64,000 nt of DNA from Endocalyx cinctus. Lineage: Eukaryota > Ascomycota > Sordariomycetes > Amphisphaeriales > Apiosporaceae. Each line of letters starts with the position of its first letter. Position 1 is the stretch's first letter. Location of the stretch: positions 5,730,441 through 5,794,440 of the forward strand of contig BCKC01000001.1 in NCBI GenBank assembly GCA_001600455.1. The letters are read 5' to 3'. A model generated the notes under the pieces. The model saw nothing but the letters and a program-made list of their open reading frames with translations. It ran no database searches and was not told the DNA's origin. Made by a program: the position numbers and the translations under genes. Positions 22,932-36,777 of the stretch are shown here, piece by piece.

Positions 22932-25900
22932 TCAGCTAGACAGGACTAAAGCCAACAAAGCCATGCGGCAATACAACCCATAACGCATCTATATTCATGT
23001 TAGTCATCAGAGATATATATAAAATCGATAAGTAGAACAGTAAACGCACCTGTCTGAAATAAGCCGCCCGGAGATCAAAATCAACCTCCTCCGCAACCTC
23101 CTCGTTCCTTGGTAGCGGGTGCAATATCCGAGTGGTTTGCTTCGCGTGCTTCAACGTCGAGTTGTCAATACGGTAACTATTCTTGACCCTCTCGTACTCT
23201 TCCACGCTTGGGAACCGTTCCTTCTGTACCCGGGTGCAGTATAGCACATCGCTTCTGCCTAGGATTTCAGGAGTGAGCGCCTCCGATTCGCAGAGCAATT
23301 GACCTGACTCCTTTAAGAGGTTATAAACCTCTACCGGAAGTTTCAACGACTGGGGCGCTACCAGTTGCACCTGAACTTGGTAGTGTCGAAGTAAGTAAAT
23401 CAGCGAATGGACGGTTCGGCCGTAAAGAAGATCACCGACGAATGTGATCGTTAATCCTTGCACTGTACCCAATTCTTCACGGATCGTGAAGAGATCGAGG
23501 AATGCTTGGGTCGGGTGTTCTTTGCTTCCATTGCCTCCGTTGATGACTGGAACCTTGCTGTATTTCTTAGCAATATCCACCGAATTTTCATCCGGATGGC
23601 GCAGTACAACGGCATCACCATAACATTCGAGCGTTCTCAACGTGTCTTGTAGCGTCTCGCCTTTCTGGATCGACGATGTCGAGGCTGAAATAGGGATCGT
23701 CCTACCACCTAAACGTTGCATGGCAGCGTCAAACGACGACGACGTACGCGTCGATGGCTCGTAGAACATCGTGCATAACACGCGACCTCGGAGAATGCTG
23801 AGAACACCTTCTCGGTCAACCCCGAGACGCATCTCTTGAGCGACGGTGAAGAGCAAGTGAAGATCCGAGCGTGAATACTGCTTGACAGACAGGACATGAG
23901 AGTTCTTGAAAGCAGATGGCTGAGACACTAAATCATGTAAAGAATCTACGAAGGGCGCCCGCATCGGTCCAGGCAACGTAAATTCATCCGTAGTCGAGCC
24001 GGGTCCCAACGTATGGCGTTGGAGGGTACCAGCTTCGCTTTCAGCCGTCCATGCCGCCCCAAATGGCTTTCCGAGAGTAGATGGCCGTCGGGGACTTAGA
24101 GCGTCAAATGACTGAGTCATCGCTTTTGCGGGTGGTGACATTGGTGGCGCAGGGGTGCTTCCGTGAGTAGACATGTCCTTGCCGAGTGGGGTAACAGGAA
24201 GAAGCTCTCCATCGAGACAAACCGTCGTATTCGTAAAGGTCACCCTACGCACCGCTCCACGCATGATCTTGCCAGCAAAGGGAGACCATGAAGTTGTCTT
24301 TGGCACAGTGTAGGTCCGGTCAATCTCAACTTCGATAGATGTGCCGACTTGCTCATGAAGCTCGAAGATTTGCATGGGATTTTCGTATAAACGAAGTTTA
24401 ATATCCTCAATCGTCAACTTGCCTTCAGCGACCGATGTCAAAAGGAGAGGCAATGCGTCGGAAATTCCAAATGCGACATCCACCTCCGCCTCTTTACCTT
24501 TCTCTGACTGCATGCATCGCGCTAGCTGGAATGGGATACTGCCAATAGAGAAGACATCGATCGTACTAAGGTGGTCCCAGAGAGCCTTTTGATCTTTGGG
24601 TTCAGGTAGGAATTGACAATCAGGATAATCCTCTCTAGTCAGGTACAAGGAATAAATCGATACGTCACAAGTCACGTTGAGGCCCTTCTGCTTGCTAAGG
24701 TCGATGAGTCTGATATCCTCTTTGGTCGTAACGCTCGTAACATGGATACGTCGGTTATGCAGGCTCGCAAGCAAGAGAATAGAGGCCAGGTCGGTTGTTT
24801 TCGCATCCGTCAAGATTGGTTTATGAATAGGCCAGGAGTCGAAATGAGCGGTGACCGCTGCGACCTTACTGATGTTGTCCGATAGGTGGTTGAACGGGAT
24901 GAAAAGGGAGCCCACTTCGCCTGTTACTTGGCTGATTTGATCCGCGTTTTCTGATGTGGCCAAAATTGAGAAGTTGTAGTCGCAATATCCGCCAAATTTG
25001 CTACTCTGCTGGGCGATCTTCAAAGTCCTGGCATCGGTGATTGAGCCGTCTACACCCATTGGCATGACACGGATCATACTGAATCCCGAGGCAACTGAAG
25101 CTTTCGTGACAGCTTGGAGGTCACGGCTTCCCGAAGATCCAATGCCTGGGACAAATGCCGCAACATTTATCAATCCGGGCAGAGTGATCGTACGATGACT
25201 AGTCTGGAAATCACGGTTGCTGACATCTAGGTCAAAATGTCTAGCAAGAGCCTCGACCAGGATCTTGGCGTTCTTTACATTTGTCACCAGCGGAATCTGA
25301 TAATCTACAGCCATACGACGTGTCTGGTACCCCTTGCTCATGTAATTAGCAGGTCGGCGGTACTTGTTGCTTGAGGGCAAGTTGATGTATAGATCAATCA
25401 TGTTCTTGGCAAGATGTTGCGTCAAGGAAAATTCTGACCTCTGGTCATCTTCCTCCTTGCCTAAAACTTCCAGAAATTGTACAGGTATGCCGTGTTCTTG
25501 TAGGAAATCGGCGGTACCAGCGGTAGCGAACAATTTGTATCCCATTTTTTGGAGCTTCTCCACAGATGGCAGCATTTCTTTCTTGTCCTTGTACGAGCCA
25601 ATAGACAGAAGGATTTTGCTTTTCGGAATCTTAAATCCAGTAGACATCAGGGCCTTGAGATAGGCTTCGTACTTGTCATTACCAAAACAAGCAACTTCTC
25701 CCGTGGAAGCCATCTCGACACCGAGCACAGGATCTGCGCCGGAGAGTCGCGAGAAACTGAATTGGGGTACTTTGACACCTACTGTACCGGGACTTATAGT
25801 TGTAGGTGGGTATTCTGTGAATGGTACACCGATGATGGCTTTCGTGGCCATCTCAATAAGATCGACTCCCATAACCTTGGAGACAAAGGGGAAAGATCGT

Positions 25901-28900
25901 GAAGCACGAACATTACATTCGATGACCTTTATATCGTTATCTTTTGCTATGAATTGGATATTGAACGGTCCAGTAACGTTGAGTTTAGCGCCAATCTTTC
26001 TCGTAGCTTCCTCAATGCGCTTAATGGTCATCTGCGATAGATCCTGAGGAGGCAGGATGAGTGTTGCGTCACCAGAGTGGACACCAGCATTCTCGACATG
26101 CTCGGAGACAAAGTGACCAATAACTGTGCCGTCCTTCGCGACAGCATCCATCTCAATTTCTTTGGCGTTCTCAATGTATTTGGTGATAACGACGGGGTGT
26201 TCACGAGAAACCTCCGCAGCTTGTTGGAGATATAGTTCGAGGTCTGCTTCGGAATAGACCGTGTTCATTGCGGCGCCAGAGAGGACATATGACGGCCGAA
26301 CCAACACAGGGTAGGAAACCTTGTTGCAGAAGGATCGGGCATCCTCAAAGCTTGTCAATTCTTTCCAAGTAGGCTGATCAACACCAATCTCGTCCAACAT
26401 TCTAGAGAACTTGTAACGATTCTCGGCCCGGTCAATCATTTCAGGAGATGTGCCAAGAACCTTCACTCCAGCACGCAACAAGGGCAAAGCGATATTGTTG
26501 GGGGTTTGACCACCCATCGCGCCCAGAATTCCACCAGATGCCTCCATCTGGTAGATATCGAGGACCGTCTCTAAATTAATGTTCTCAAAGTACAATCGGT
26601 CTGCCTCATCGTAATCTGTACTGACGGTTTCAGGGTTGTAGTTGACCATGATGGTCTTGAAGCCGGATTCACGAAGAGTTCGGATAGCTCTCACAGAGCA
26701 CCAGTCAAACTCGACAGATGAACCAATACGATAGACGCCGGATCCAAGTACCATGATTCCGTGGTCGGTGAACGGAATGTCATGGGTTGAAGCATTGTAG
26801 GTCATGTATAAGTAGTTGGTATAAGCCGGGAATTCAGCAGCAACGGTATCGATTTGTTTCACAAATGGCGTGATTCCGGCTTCAAGTCTCATCCGCCTTA
26901 CCGCCAGCTCATTGGAATCCCAGAACTTGGCAAGCTGGCGATCACTGAAACCAAGTTGCTTGCCCTGAAGGATTAGATCGGGGCGTGTAGATATTTGACT
27001 GGTGTTATACTTCGACATGGCCTTGCCAAAGTCATTTAGGCCCTTAAGTTTGTGCAAAAACCACTTATCAATTTTCGTGAGCTCCCAAATCCTATCGACT
27101 GAATAACCAGTGTGCATAGCATTGGCAATGGCAAATAGGCGTTGATCAGAAGGGGTCTGAAGTTCATCATCAATGGACATGAGAGCCTTAGTCTCACCAA
27201 AGCCCAAATTATGGAAATCAATGGCTCGGATTGCCTTCTGAATAGCTTCTTCGAAGGTTCTTCCGATGCTCATCACTTCACCTACACTCTTCATCGAGGA
27301 GCCCAACTGCGTCGACACTCGGGTAAACTTCTTCAAGTCCCATCGTGGCATCTTTACGACAACGTAATCCAAGGAGGGCTCGAAGCAAGCGCATGTGACC
27401 TTGGTGACAGAGTTTTTGATATCTTTGAGCGGTATACCCAGACCCAACTTTGCGGCGATAAAAGCTAGGGGATATCCAGTGGCTTTTGACGCCAAGGCAG
27501 ATGAACGTGAAAGTCTGGCATTGACTTCAATGATGCAGTATTCTTTCGAGAAGGGGTTGAGTGCGTATTGGATATTGCACTCTCCAACAACACCCAGGTG
27601 ACGAATAACATTCACTGCCGTCGTTCGTAGCATGTTGTAGTCCTCATCTGATAGTGTTTGAGAAGGAGCCACGACGATGGAATCTCCGGTGTGAATACCG
27701 AGAGGGTCGAAATTCTCCATGTTACAGACAGTGATACAGTTATCTTGAGCATCTCGCACGACTTCATATTCGATTTCTTTCCAGCCCTTCATACTCCTCT
27801 CGATGAGAACCTGGGGACTGGCTGCCAATGCTTTGTTACAAAGATCGAGGAGCTCGGCTTCGTTGTTAGCGAAGCCACTGCCCAGACCGCCGAGCGCATA
27901 TGCAGCTCTGACAATAACTGGAAAGCCGATGTCCTTGACGACACGCATCGCCTCATCTACGCTGCTAGCTGAAGCAGATTTGGCACACTTCTCTCCAATT
28001 GAGTCCATGCTACGGGCGAACATCTCCCGATCTTCGGTGGTGATAATCGTGTCGATGGGAGTGCCAAGTACTTTGACACCTAGTTCCTCAAATTCATCCT
28101 TGAGTTGAATACCGACTTGCAGAGCGGTTTGCCCACCGAAAGTTACGTAGATAGCATCTGGACGCTCGTACATAATAACTTTGCGAACAAATTCGGCCGT
28201 GACGGGGAGAAAGTAGACCTTATCTGCTAATCCTTTCGAAGTCTGGATTGTGGCGATGTTTGGGTTAATGAGGACAGTGTAGATACCTTCCTCCTTTAAG
28301 GCTTTGATAGCTTGACTACCGGAATAGTCAAACTCACCAGCCTGACCAATACTCAGGCCACCGCTTCCAAGAACAAGGATCTTCTTCACATTTACTCGAG
28401 GATGAAGCCTTTCATTCTCTTCGATGGTACCTCCAGGGAAGCTTACTGGGGAGCTCAACGATCTAGAGTCTGCAGCGCATTTTCTGATTGTGCTGATGAA
28501 AACATCGAATAGATACTCCGTATCTCGAGGGCCAGGTGTGCTCTCTGGGTGAAATTGCACACTGAAGTATGGCTTGCTGACATGCATAATACCTTCGTTA
28601 CTACCGTCATTTGCGTTCACGAATAGTTCTTTCCATTCGGAAGGGAGGGTCGCAGCATCAACAGCGAATCCGTGGTTCTGGGATGTGATGTGACATTTAC
28701 CAGTCACCATGCTGGTACATGGGATATTGTGGCCACGGTTACCGAACTTCATTTTCTGCGTTTTCGCTCCAGCAGCTTGTGCTAGAAGCTGATGGCCAAG
28801 ACAGATACCGAAAATGGGGGTGCGGTTTGATTTTATGACCTCGGTAATATGCTTGATGGGCCCCTCCATCACCGCCGGGTCTCCAGGTCCGTTGGAAAGG

Positions 28901-29800
28901 AATAAACCGTCGTATTCTTCTTTGGATGAAGAAAAATCATAGTCCCAAGGGCATACAAGCACCTCGACACCCCTCTTCAGGAAGCAACGGAGCTGGTTAT
29001 TCTTCATTCCAACATCAAGGCAAAGAACGCGAAGTGGGCGACCAGAGGGGTGTTTGAGAGCCGAGTCGGGTGCGGGCTTGTATAGTTGAGGAGCCTTTAT
29101 GGATACTGTCGCGTGATTGTTAGCCTAGATCAGATAATATCTCTCCTTAAGGAGACTTACCCTCTGCAACAAGATTCTTAGTGTTAGGGTTGACCCAATC
29201 AATGGACTCAAAGTAAGGTTTCCAGTTCTTCTGGATAACATGACTTCGAGCTATTCCATTGTCACCGTTGGTACCATTGGTGTGGCCATTTGTCACATCT
29301 TGTTTCTGCTGTAGCATTCGACCTAGCATGCTACCTTGTTGTCGGATCTTTTCGGTAAGGGCTCGTGTATCGACACCGTACATGGCAGGAACGCCCTGTT
29401 CCTTGAGCCATGTTCCGAGGGAGGAGGTTGCGAGGTAATGCGAGTACTCTTCGCCGGCGTAGGAAGCTACTACGAGACCAGCGATGTGAATCTCCGAGGA
29501 CTCGAAATGTGCGGGACGGTCGCGGAGAAGCTCGTCCATGGTCTCCCTCGAGGGTACACCATAGTTACCAGCTAGAGGGAAAGTGATAACTAGAATCTGT
29601 CCACGATATGAAGGGTCGGTGACTGATTCTGGGTATCCCACCATACCAGTTTGGAAGACAAGTTCTCCGGCGATGCTTTTCTTTGCACCAAAACTGTATC
29701 CCTGGTATGAGGATTGATCTTCTAGGTCAAGGCACATGAGGCCTTCGTCATTCGAGTCAACAAGCCGTGCCGAAGCTGGCGGGCAATTTGTCGACGCCAT
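22932..29800 (-). CDS. ura2: Multifunctional pyrimidine protein (GATase-CPSase-DHOase-like-ATCase)
   Basis: Three exons on the minus strand: 29800-29161, 29105-23050, 22988-22932; introns of 55 and 61 nt; product 2250 aa, typical for fungal Ura2/PyrABCN. It makes carbamoyl phosphate from glutamine, bicarbonate and ATP and then carbamoyl aspartate, the first two steps of UMP synthesis, in the cytosol. Order: CPSase small chain (1-~430) with amidotransferase nucleophile Cys315 in GICLGHQ and His399/Glu401 in HPES; CPSase large chain with two ATP-grasp halves (from about 450, [17 protein letters not shown]); an MGS-like regulatory segment ([14 protein letters not shown]) where UTP feedback acts in the family; a dihydroorotase-like domain; and ATCase from about 1940 ([23 protein letters not shown]). 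The DHOase metal site is lost ([10 protein letters not shown] where active enzymes have a His-x-His), as known for fungal Ura2. The last exon encodes only 18 residues. Confidence 0.97.
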
Positions 29801-32774
29801 TTTTTTTTTCTTTTTCCTTTTTTTTCTTTCTAGTTAAAAAACTGCAGTACTCTTAATATGCATATATAAATGTAATTAAGAAAGTAGCAGCAGCTAAGAA
29901 GGCCCAGCTCACAGTCAGAGCTTTCTATTGCTGCTAGCTAATTCTTCAAGATCATGAATGAATAAAAGAACAGAAGTAACTCTGTATGAAATTTCTAGAA
30001 AAGTGTTGGGAAAGAAAAAGTTTTTTTTTTTTTCTGCTCGTGAAAAGCTACCAGCTCTATCTACCAGTAACCATTAACCAACCAATTGAATGTGGGGGTT
30101 AAGGACCTGAAGACCAGGTCTAGCTCAGAGGGGCAGCAGAAAAGTGGATACAATTACACAAAAAGGACCCACAACTTTTTTTTGTATCCAATTATCATTG
30201 ATTATTCAATATGCAAGTTACTATCGATAAGAAATTTCTTGGCATCTAGACTTCTCAGCCCCTCGGTTCATGAAGTGACGTTTTTCCAGACAGTAAGAAT
30301 TTGTCGAGTATCTACGAAATTGACACCAACTGACAACATCTGTAGCTCTGACTATGACTGCATATGCGGTGGCGGCACGGAGTTGACGAAATGCATGCAA
30401 ATCTGGGTCAGAGAGAGTGTAGCATCCGAATGGCTATCGTGATACCACTCTCACATGTAAAACAAAGAGAATTCACTAGAAAAAAGTGAGAAGATAACGA
30501 AAGAATAGTAAATAAAAAATATCCCCGGGTAAATACCCTAAAGTCTCTGCCGTATACTGCAATACTCTGAATACTGTAATAATAAGCCCTATAATAATTA
30601 TTACCCTAAAGTGCTCACTATCTTCAGGGTTACTAAGAATCTACGTAAACTATTATGTATGAGGTAAGCATTGAGAACTACTCAGCAAGTAGCAACCTTG
30701 GAACGAATATACAAATACATACCTATTTATTACCTGGCTAGATAGTAGATGATATATTTATAATACAATGGAGTTCGAATTAGATTTTCTTCCCTACATA
30801 TATGTTTTATTTACATCTGCATTCGACTAACTACATGTATAGTTATCGAAAAGGATGATAACAATATGCTCGAACGACGGCGACTTTGTGACCGATCTAC
30901 AACTAGTATTTCGACGATTTTTTTTTTTTTTTTTTTGAGGCAGCTTGAAGCGGTCTAGTTAAAACATAATGCTTAATGGTTGCTCGAGGTTACATCATGC
31001 AGCCATGCGATCCAGGATTATATGCAAGAGACGAACATGGGGCTAGATGGGGTGCTAAACATGCAGGAAATAAGATAGCACTATTCGTCATGTGCTCTTT
31101 CCGCCGACCAGGCTTGGTATTGCATACGCAGTAGTACATACAGACCTGTAACCTACCAAGACACAAACTTGGCTGGTTCTGGTTTTGTTCCTTTTCCAAT
31201 CAGGCTGGTAATCGTATTATATTATATGTTCCAGCCGATGCAACAGACGATATTTGTTACATCGAATGAGCGGTGAATGTTTATATGAAAACATCAAGAA
31301 AAAAAAAAACCTCTAATTTGATATGTATGTACGTATGTATGCTATTTTTGATGACTCCCCTTACGAGTCGCGCTGACGCACTTAGCATTTCACTAAGTAG
31401 CGACACTAAGATTGACGATCACCAAACTCTTATAATAAGTGATATTACTCATACGATATTCTATGTATGTATATACATATATAGCTCATACCAAATGATC
31501 ATATGGAGTCGTGTTTGTGTATTTTACACCGAGCCACAAACTATCGCGTAGGGAGCCCTGCTTATGCTAGATTCGAGATAGCGGTGGTGATGGTGTGGAA
31601 GGTTGTCAATATGACCCGACAATACTAAATCTATTCGTCCAATCATATTAACCACTCAGTACATATGTAGAGCTATTGGAGTAACACTCCATCTTGGGGT
31701 ACATATTCAGATAATGTAGACTATAAGTATCTACGATGTATTATCTGACCTCGGTGAGCAGATTGACTTTTTAAACGGTATAGATTTTGTACTCGAGTCT
31801 ATAGACTTTTAATACACTTATAATTTGTTATCAGGATTTTAAAACTAACCGTTCGCACAGAATCTCATGACTTGATTTCTTTGACTTATTTGATTTCTTG
31901 GGCGTATTTTGGTGCATGTATGGTTTCTGGCGCATATCGAGATGCATGTACGCAAGGGGGATCTTATTGTCGCACTCAAAAGTACACCATCTTGAAGCAG
32001 GTATCACACTGGATTTTGTCTATCGATATGCGGTGTAAAGCTTGATATTACCTATCACTTACCGTAGGAGAATAAAAAAAATTTCCTCTGCAAGTCATAC
32101 CAAATAGCCATAGATCTACACTAACATAGTAGTACCGGGTTAATACAATATAATATCATTTCTGTTTTGATGTATTCGACGAAGCAGTCTATTTAAACAA
32201 ATTTGAAAGGGGATGGTAAGAAGTATCCACAGTGTCGTTATCCAGGTGACTGATAATGCATAGAGTAGCTTACAAGTACTTATCTTAGTATGGCGCGTTC
32301 AATAAAACTCCACCGAAATCCCTGTATTAATCAGATAGGTGTTGCTGCCGTCAGTTTTAGCGCATATTAAGCAAGAAATTTACCTCGATCTCATATTATA
32401 GCTTCCGTTGTTCTTATTATTGCACTGACTGAGTACTTCCTTGGTACATTGTTTGATACGCTCTCTACCCAGTGTAATTTTATGTATCATCGAACTGCCA
32501 CACTCGACGTAGGACACACATTATACCCATTCTTAATTTTGTATTTTATACTATTCTCTTTTACTTTTTTTTTCCCCCTTCTTCCCTTGTCCTCCTTTCT
32601 TTTTTCAGTGTTGAGACCCTAGCCTTCTCCGCTCGTCGTTTGTTTCTTCCCAATGTCACCATTTCATTAATGGTGTTTTTGAGGTGGTAGGGGCTCGGTA
32701 AAGTTTGGATTTTGTCTGGCCTGGTCCTTTTGTTTTGATTTTGAAATTGGGACCTCAGGAGGTCACCAATCATC
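29801..32774. other. Intergenic region, divergent between ura2 and yvc1
   Basis: About 3 kb between two divergently transcribed genes, so it must contain both promoters. AT-rich with T-runs (30018-30032, 30919-30936). No coding region, tRNA or repeat family is supported. Confidence 0.65.
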
Positions 32775-35700
32775 ATGAAGCCGGCCAAGGAGATGCTCTC
32801 CTCGCTTTTGCGATCACGACAAAAACAGCCTTCTCGACGCATAGATTCGAGTTTCTTCCGTTCGAACCCAGATAGCCCGTCACCGGGTCCTGCGAATCGC
32901 AACTACGGCGAACATCGACACGCTACCGCCGACTTCACCGAAGCCGACGACGATAACGATGAAGAAGATGACGAATTCGATCTCGATCCGCATACGATGC
33001 CCCGCGTCACGCGTTTTCGTGAAGATGTAGATGTCCACACCACGACTTCGCAGCCGCTTATGCCGCTATTTTCGGCCGGCTATCTTGACTCTATTCAGGT
33101 GTACAATATAGTCCACGCCATTCGCATTATCGTTCAAGCGCGCACCGAGACGTCTCTATCGTGGGATCAACTACGATCTCCCCAAGTATCTCAGTTCCTC
33201 GTCAAGCCGATGCAACAGCAAATCCGCACTCAGCACTTCAACCGGGCCACCTTGTACGCCCTCGTGGCGAATTGCCTGCAATTCACCAAGGAAGGCCAGT
33301 TATATCCTGGAAATATAGGTATCAGTGTGACCAGGGCGAGAGTTTGCGAGCTATTGGCTTTGAAGCTGTTGAAAGAATACAGCACGAGAGAATTGATTGA
33401 TGCTTTGTCGTATGATTTCTTCCCTCTCCAAGGCGCTCCTGATGCACAACATGCCATAAACATGAGAACGTCAGATGGCAGGACTCGACCTACTGCCGCG
33501 AGATCTTCGACCCTTGAAGTAGCTATTCGAGCATCTGCAAAACATTTTCTAGCGCACCCTCTCGTCGTTCAGCACCTAGAGGCTATTTGGAACGGCGCTA
33601 TCAGTTTTTATTCTTCCCACGACAGTCTGCACCGACTCCCTCCATCGGAATCACAATCTACTGGGACTCGAAATAGGGACTCACCCGACGATCGTACACC
33701 ATTGTTAGGTCATAATATGACAAAGGAGCAGTTGTCGAACCTACCCTTCCACGCGATACCGGTCCGACGAACGGTTAACCTATACGACCCCCGTAATGCC
33801 TCGCCTCTCAAACTCTCTCGCCTTCGCGTCCCTCGATATAGACAATTCTTATCGACATGTTCCCTGTTTATCTTGATTTGCCTGTTTCTCGCCGTGCTCA
33901 TCCAACGGTCTGGGCGTATCACATCCCTAGAGTTGATTTTCTGGTTTTGGAGCGCAGGTTTCATGTTGGACGAAGTGGTCGGTTTCAATGAGCAGGGTTT
34001 TTCTCTGTATATCATGAGCTTCTGGAACATATTCGATCTGGGAATACTGTTGCTATTAGTCATTTATTATTGCATGAGGGTGTACGGCGTCTTTCTCATC
34101 GATCCCCATCGTTGGAATGACATGGCATATGACGTCTTGGCTGCAAATGCAATTCTTCTTCTGCCTCGAATTTTCAGCGTGCTTGACCATTATCCATGGT
34201 TCGTGCCCATATATCCTCTATTTAGACTGGGGATTTAGTACTTTCCCCCTTCTTGACTGGTGTACTAACGAGGTTATAGTTCGTATATCCCTATGTGACT
34301 CGCATCCTCATTCCTGCATTCATTGAGTCATACTCAAAAGAAAAGGAGGGAAATAACTATATGTCGTGATTTAATACTAATTTAAAAAATTTGCAGATTT
34401 CTCGCAGTTATTGATCGCGTTCAGGCTCATGGCAATCGATCTGGTGGCTGTCTTTGTTCTGGTCTTGATCAGCTGTTCCGGCTTTTTCGTATTTTTCACT
34501 CTATCTAAGAACAACAACGATGCCCCCGAAGTAGCCTACAAGATCTTCCAGATTCTCATGGGCTTTTCCCCGGCTGCTTGGGATGTGTACGTCTTTCGAG
34601 CCCATCGAATTTTAGAGCAAGGCTGACTTTGTGTGATAGCTGGCCCCAATACAACTTTATGGGAAGACTACTCCTGGTTGTCTTCCTGATCATTTGTCAC
34701 TTTCTCGTTGTGTAAGTTGATTTCGGAGCTCCGTTGGAATTGTTGCTAATGCAGATATACAGGACAATTCTCATTACGGTGCTTACAAACTCTTTCATGG
34801 CAATTGCATCAAATGCTAGGGAGGAGCACCAGTAAGTTGCGAATCACTATATCCCAAGGTTTGGCTAACTTGTAGATAGGTTTTTATTTGCCATTAACAC
34901 GATTTCGATGGTCAAAAACGATGCTCTATTTTCATATATTGCGCCAGCGAATATTTTTGCCTGGGTGCTGACACCACTTCGATATGTATTGCCAATAAGG
35001 CATTTCGTCTTAGTGAATCGGATGGTGATTAAGTTAACTCACTGGCCGTTGCTGTTCTGCATCTTTGTCTACGAGAAATACTTCCTCGCTTCAGCAGTAT
35101 ACGAACCAACAGATTTAATCGATAACCAAGGACGTGGAAGACAGCGCATAATATCTCTTGCTGATCCCACCAGCAGGGGTGCTACTCTTTTTAGCCCAAA
35201 TGTTCGCACTCGCGAGGAGTCTGTTGCCGGGTTTCAAAAAGACAGGGCCTTGGATGAGGTATTCCGTCGACTGCCGGATAATGGCACGATTAGGAATCAG
35301 AGGAGGCACGAAAGACGGAAGACACAGACAGCAATACGCAATTGGATGGATCAGCATGACGAGATGGGTGAAGATTTGCGACAATGGCCTACGATCGAGA
35401 GTCGTCCAAGCATGTCCATCCGCCGGACGAGTCTAACGCGCGATTTTCCTCGACGATTCAGACACCTGTCTGATGTCCGATCGGCGGCGAGTGATCCTGC
35501 CGATCTTGTTTCCCACAGTGGTTTCCCGGACACGACGAACATGAGCGAGCTTAACGGCCAGATCATTCAGCAGCAGGCCCAGTATAAGGACCAGTCTGAT
35601 GCTGATGGTGATGACGAACTAGTAACAAATGACGAAGATGAGGAAGATGAAATAGTAGCACACAGTCATCAGGGTAGCAAATCTAATCGTGATCAAGAGG

Positions 35701-36653
35701 AGGATTATTTTACCACTCCGATGGCATCCCATCGAGGACTAGTTGCTCCCTCTTCCGTCAATTCGTCTACGCATCGGTATTCTAATACCACTTCGCCGAG
35801 AAATAGTGCCCCGTTGAGACGCCAAGGGATGCACAGTAGGACACTCTCCACCAATACAATTCTATATAATCCGCAAGAGAATCTCCGTCACGCGGCAAGT
35901 CCGTCGTCCATTTCGGAGGAGCCGATAGTACCTCGCTCCCGACCGAGAACGAGTCGGCTCATCACGGCCATGGAGCCACCTGCGCCGAGCGGGACGAAGT
36001 CGCCACGCAAAGGGCAATACACGCAGACCCCCACGCGACCGAAGCCGATACCTATGAAGTCGGCGCCTACGAGGGCCGCGCTCCTGATCGGCGACGCGCG
36101 GCAGCGGCGGCTCTCGTCGGTGGACGTGGACATCAACTCGGACATGGGCCTCGACGTTAACGACCTCGGGGCCGTGCCGTCGTCGTTCGCGACGCAGATG
36201 GCGATGGCGACGGGCCAGCTGAAGCGGTTCGGGCACGGGACGCAGGAGCGCGAGAACGCGGACCGCATGTCGCGGCTCGTGCTGGCGCGGATGAAGACGC
36301 TCGAGGAGAGCTTCGCCGACGTGGTCAAGGAGATGCGCGTCCTCCGCAGCGCGGCGCCGACGGCGCACAACTCGGGCGACGACGGCAGCCTCGAGGCCAA
36401 GTCGGCGTCCAGGCCCCCGAGCAGCGCCGGCGCCAAGCTCAGGAAGCAGCAGAGGCCGGGCAAGTCGAAGAGCAGGCCCGTCAGCGTCTACGAGGATCAC
36501 CAGGCCGAGCTCGAACCCCCTCCCCCCTTACCCCCCATGAAATGGAGGCGGAATAGCAAGGGGAAGGGGAAGGCCGTCACTAAATCGGAAGAGAACGAGG
36601 ACGAGGAATTGTGGGAAGCTAGGAGGGTCAGGAGGAGGGGAAGCTCCTTTTAA
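32775..36653 (+). CDS. yvc1: Yvc1/TRPY-type vacuolar cation channel
   Basis: Exons: 32775 to about 34202, then 34397 or 34408 to 34586, 34640-34711, 34763-34831 and 34880-36653; about 1173 aa. Six membrane spans are visible: FLSTCSLFILICLFLAVLI, LELIFWFWSAGFML, a span after FWNIFDLG, AYDVLAANAILLLPRIF, LMAIDLVAVFVLVLIS and LLLVVFLIICHFLVV, with the pore loop (QILMGFSPAAWD) before the last. The Yvc1 family releases Ca2+ from the vacuole on stretch, oxidative or Ca2+ signals. The long cytosolic C-terminus has an acidic cluster (DEDEEDE) near 35635, reminiscent of the Ca2+-sensing acidic patch of the yeast channel (inference), and a basic tail. The first intron is uncertain: the acceptor that keeps the family-like FSQLLIAFR has no matching GT donor in phase, whereas GTGCCC at 34203 with AG at 34406-34407 is in frame but loses FSQ. 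Three short introns surround the pore exons. Confidence 0.9.
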
Positions 36654-36741
36654 TGAACGAACCCCTACAAAAAATGAAACAAAAACCCTAATTCTCATCT
36701 TCACCCCCTACTCGTAACCTATAAAACCCCCTCTCTTTCAA

Positions 36742-36777
36742 AATATATATATGCAAATATATATATATATATATATA
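36742..36777. repeat. (TA)n runs
   Basis: Two TA runs separated by GCAA, about 90 bp after the channel stop codon, in its presumed 3' UTR. Confidence 0.85.

Noticed and set aside
22936..23049. Read-through C-terminus of ura2 into intron 2
   Set aside because: Splicing at 23049/22989 restores the ATCase-like ending [14 protein letters not shown], whereas the read-through gives intron-like sequence.
30086..30442. 118-codon frame between ura2 and yvc1
   Set aside because: Starts at a non-ATG codon, has no recognisable domain, and lies in AT-rich promoter DNA.
35862..36500. Long Arg-rich frames antisense to the channel C-terminus
   Set aside because: Shadow frames caused by high GC at third codon positions of the real plus-strand gene.
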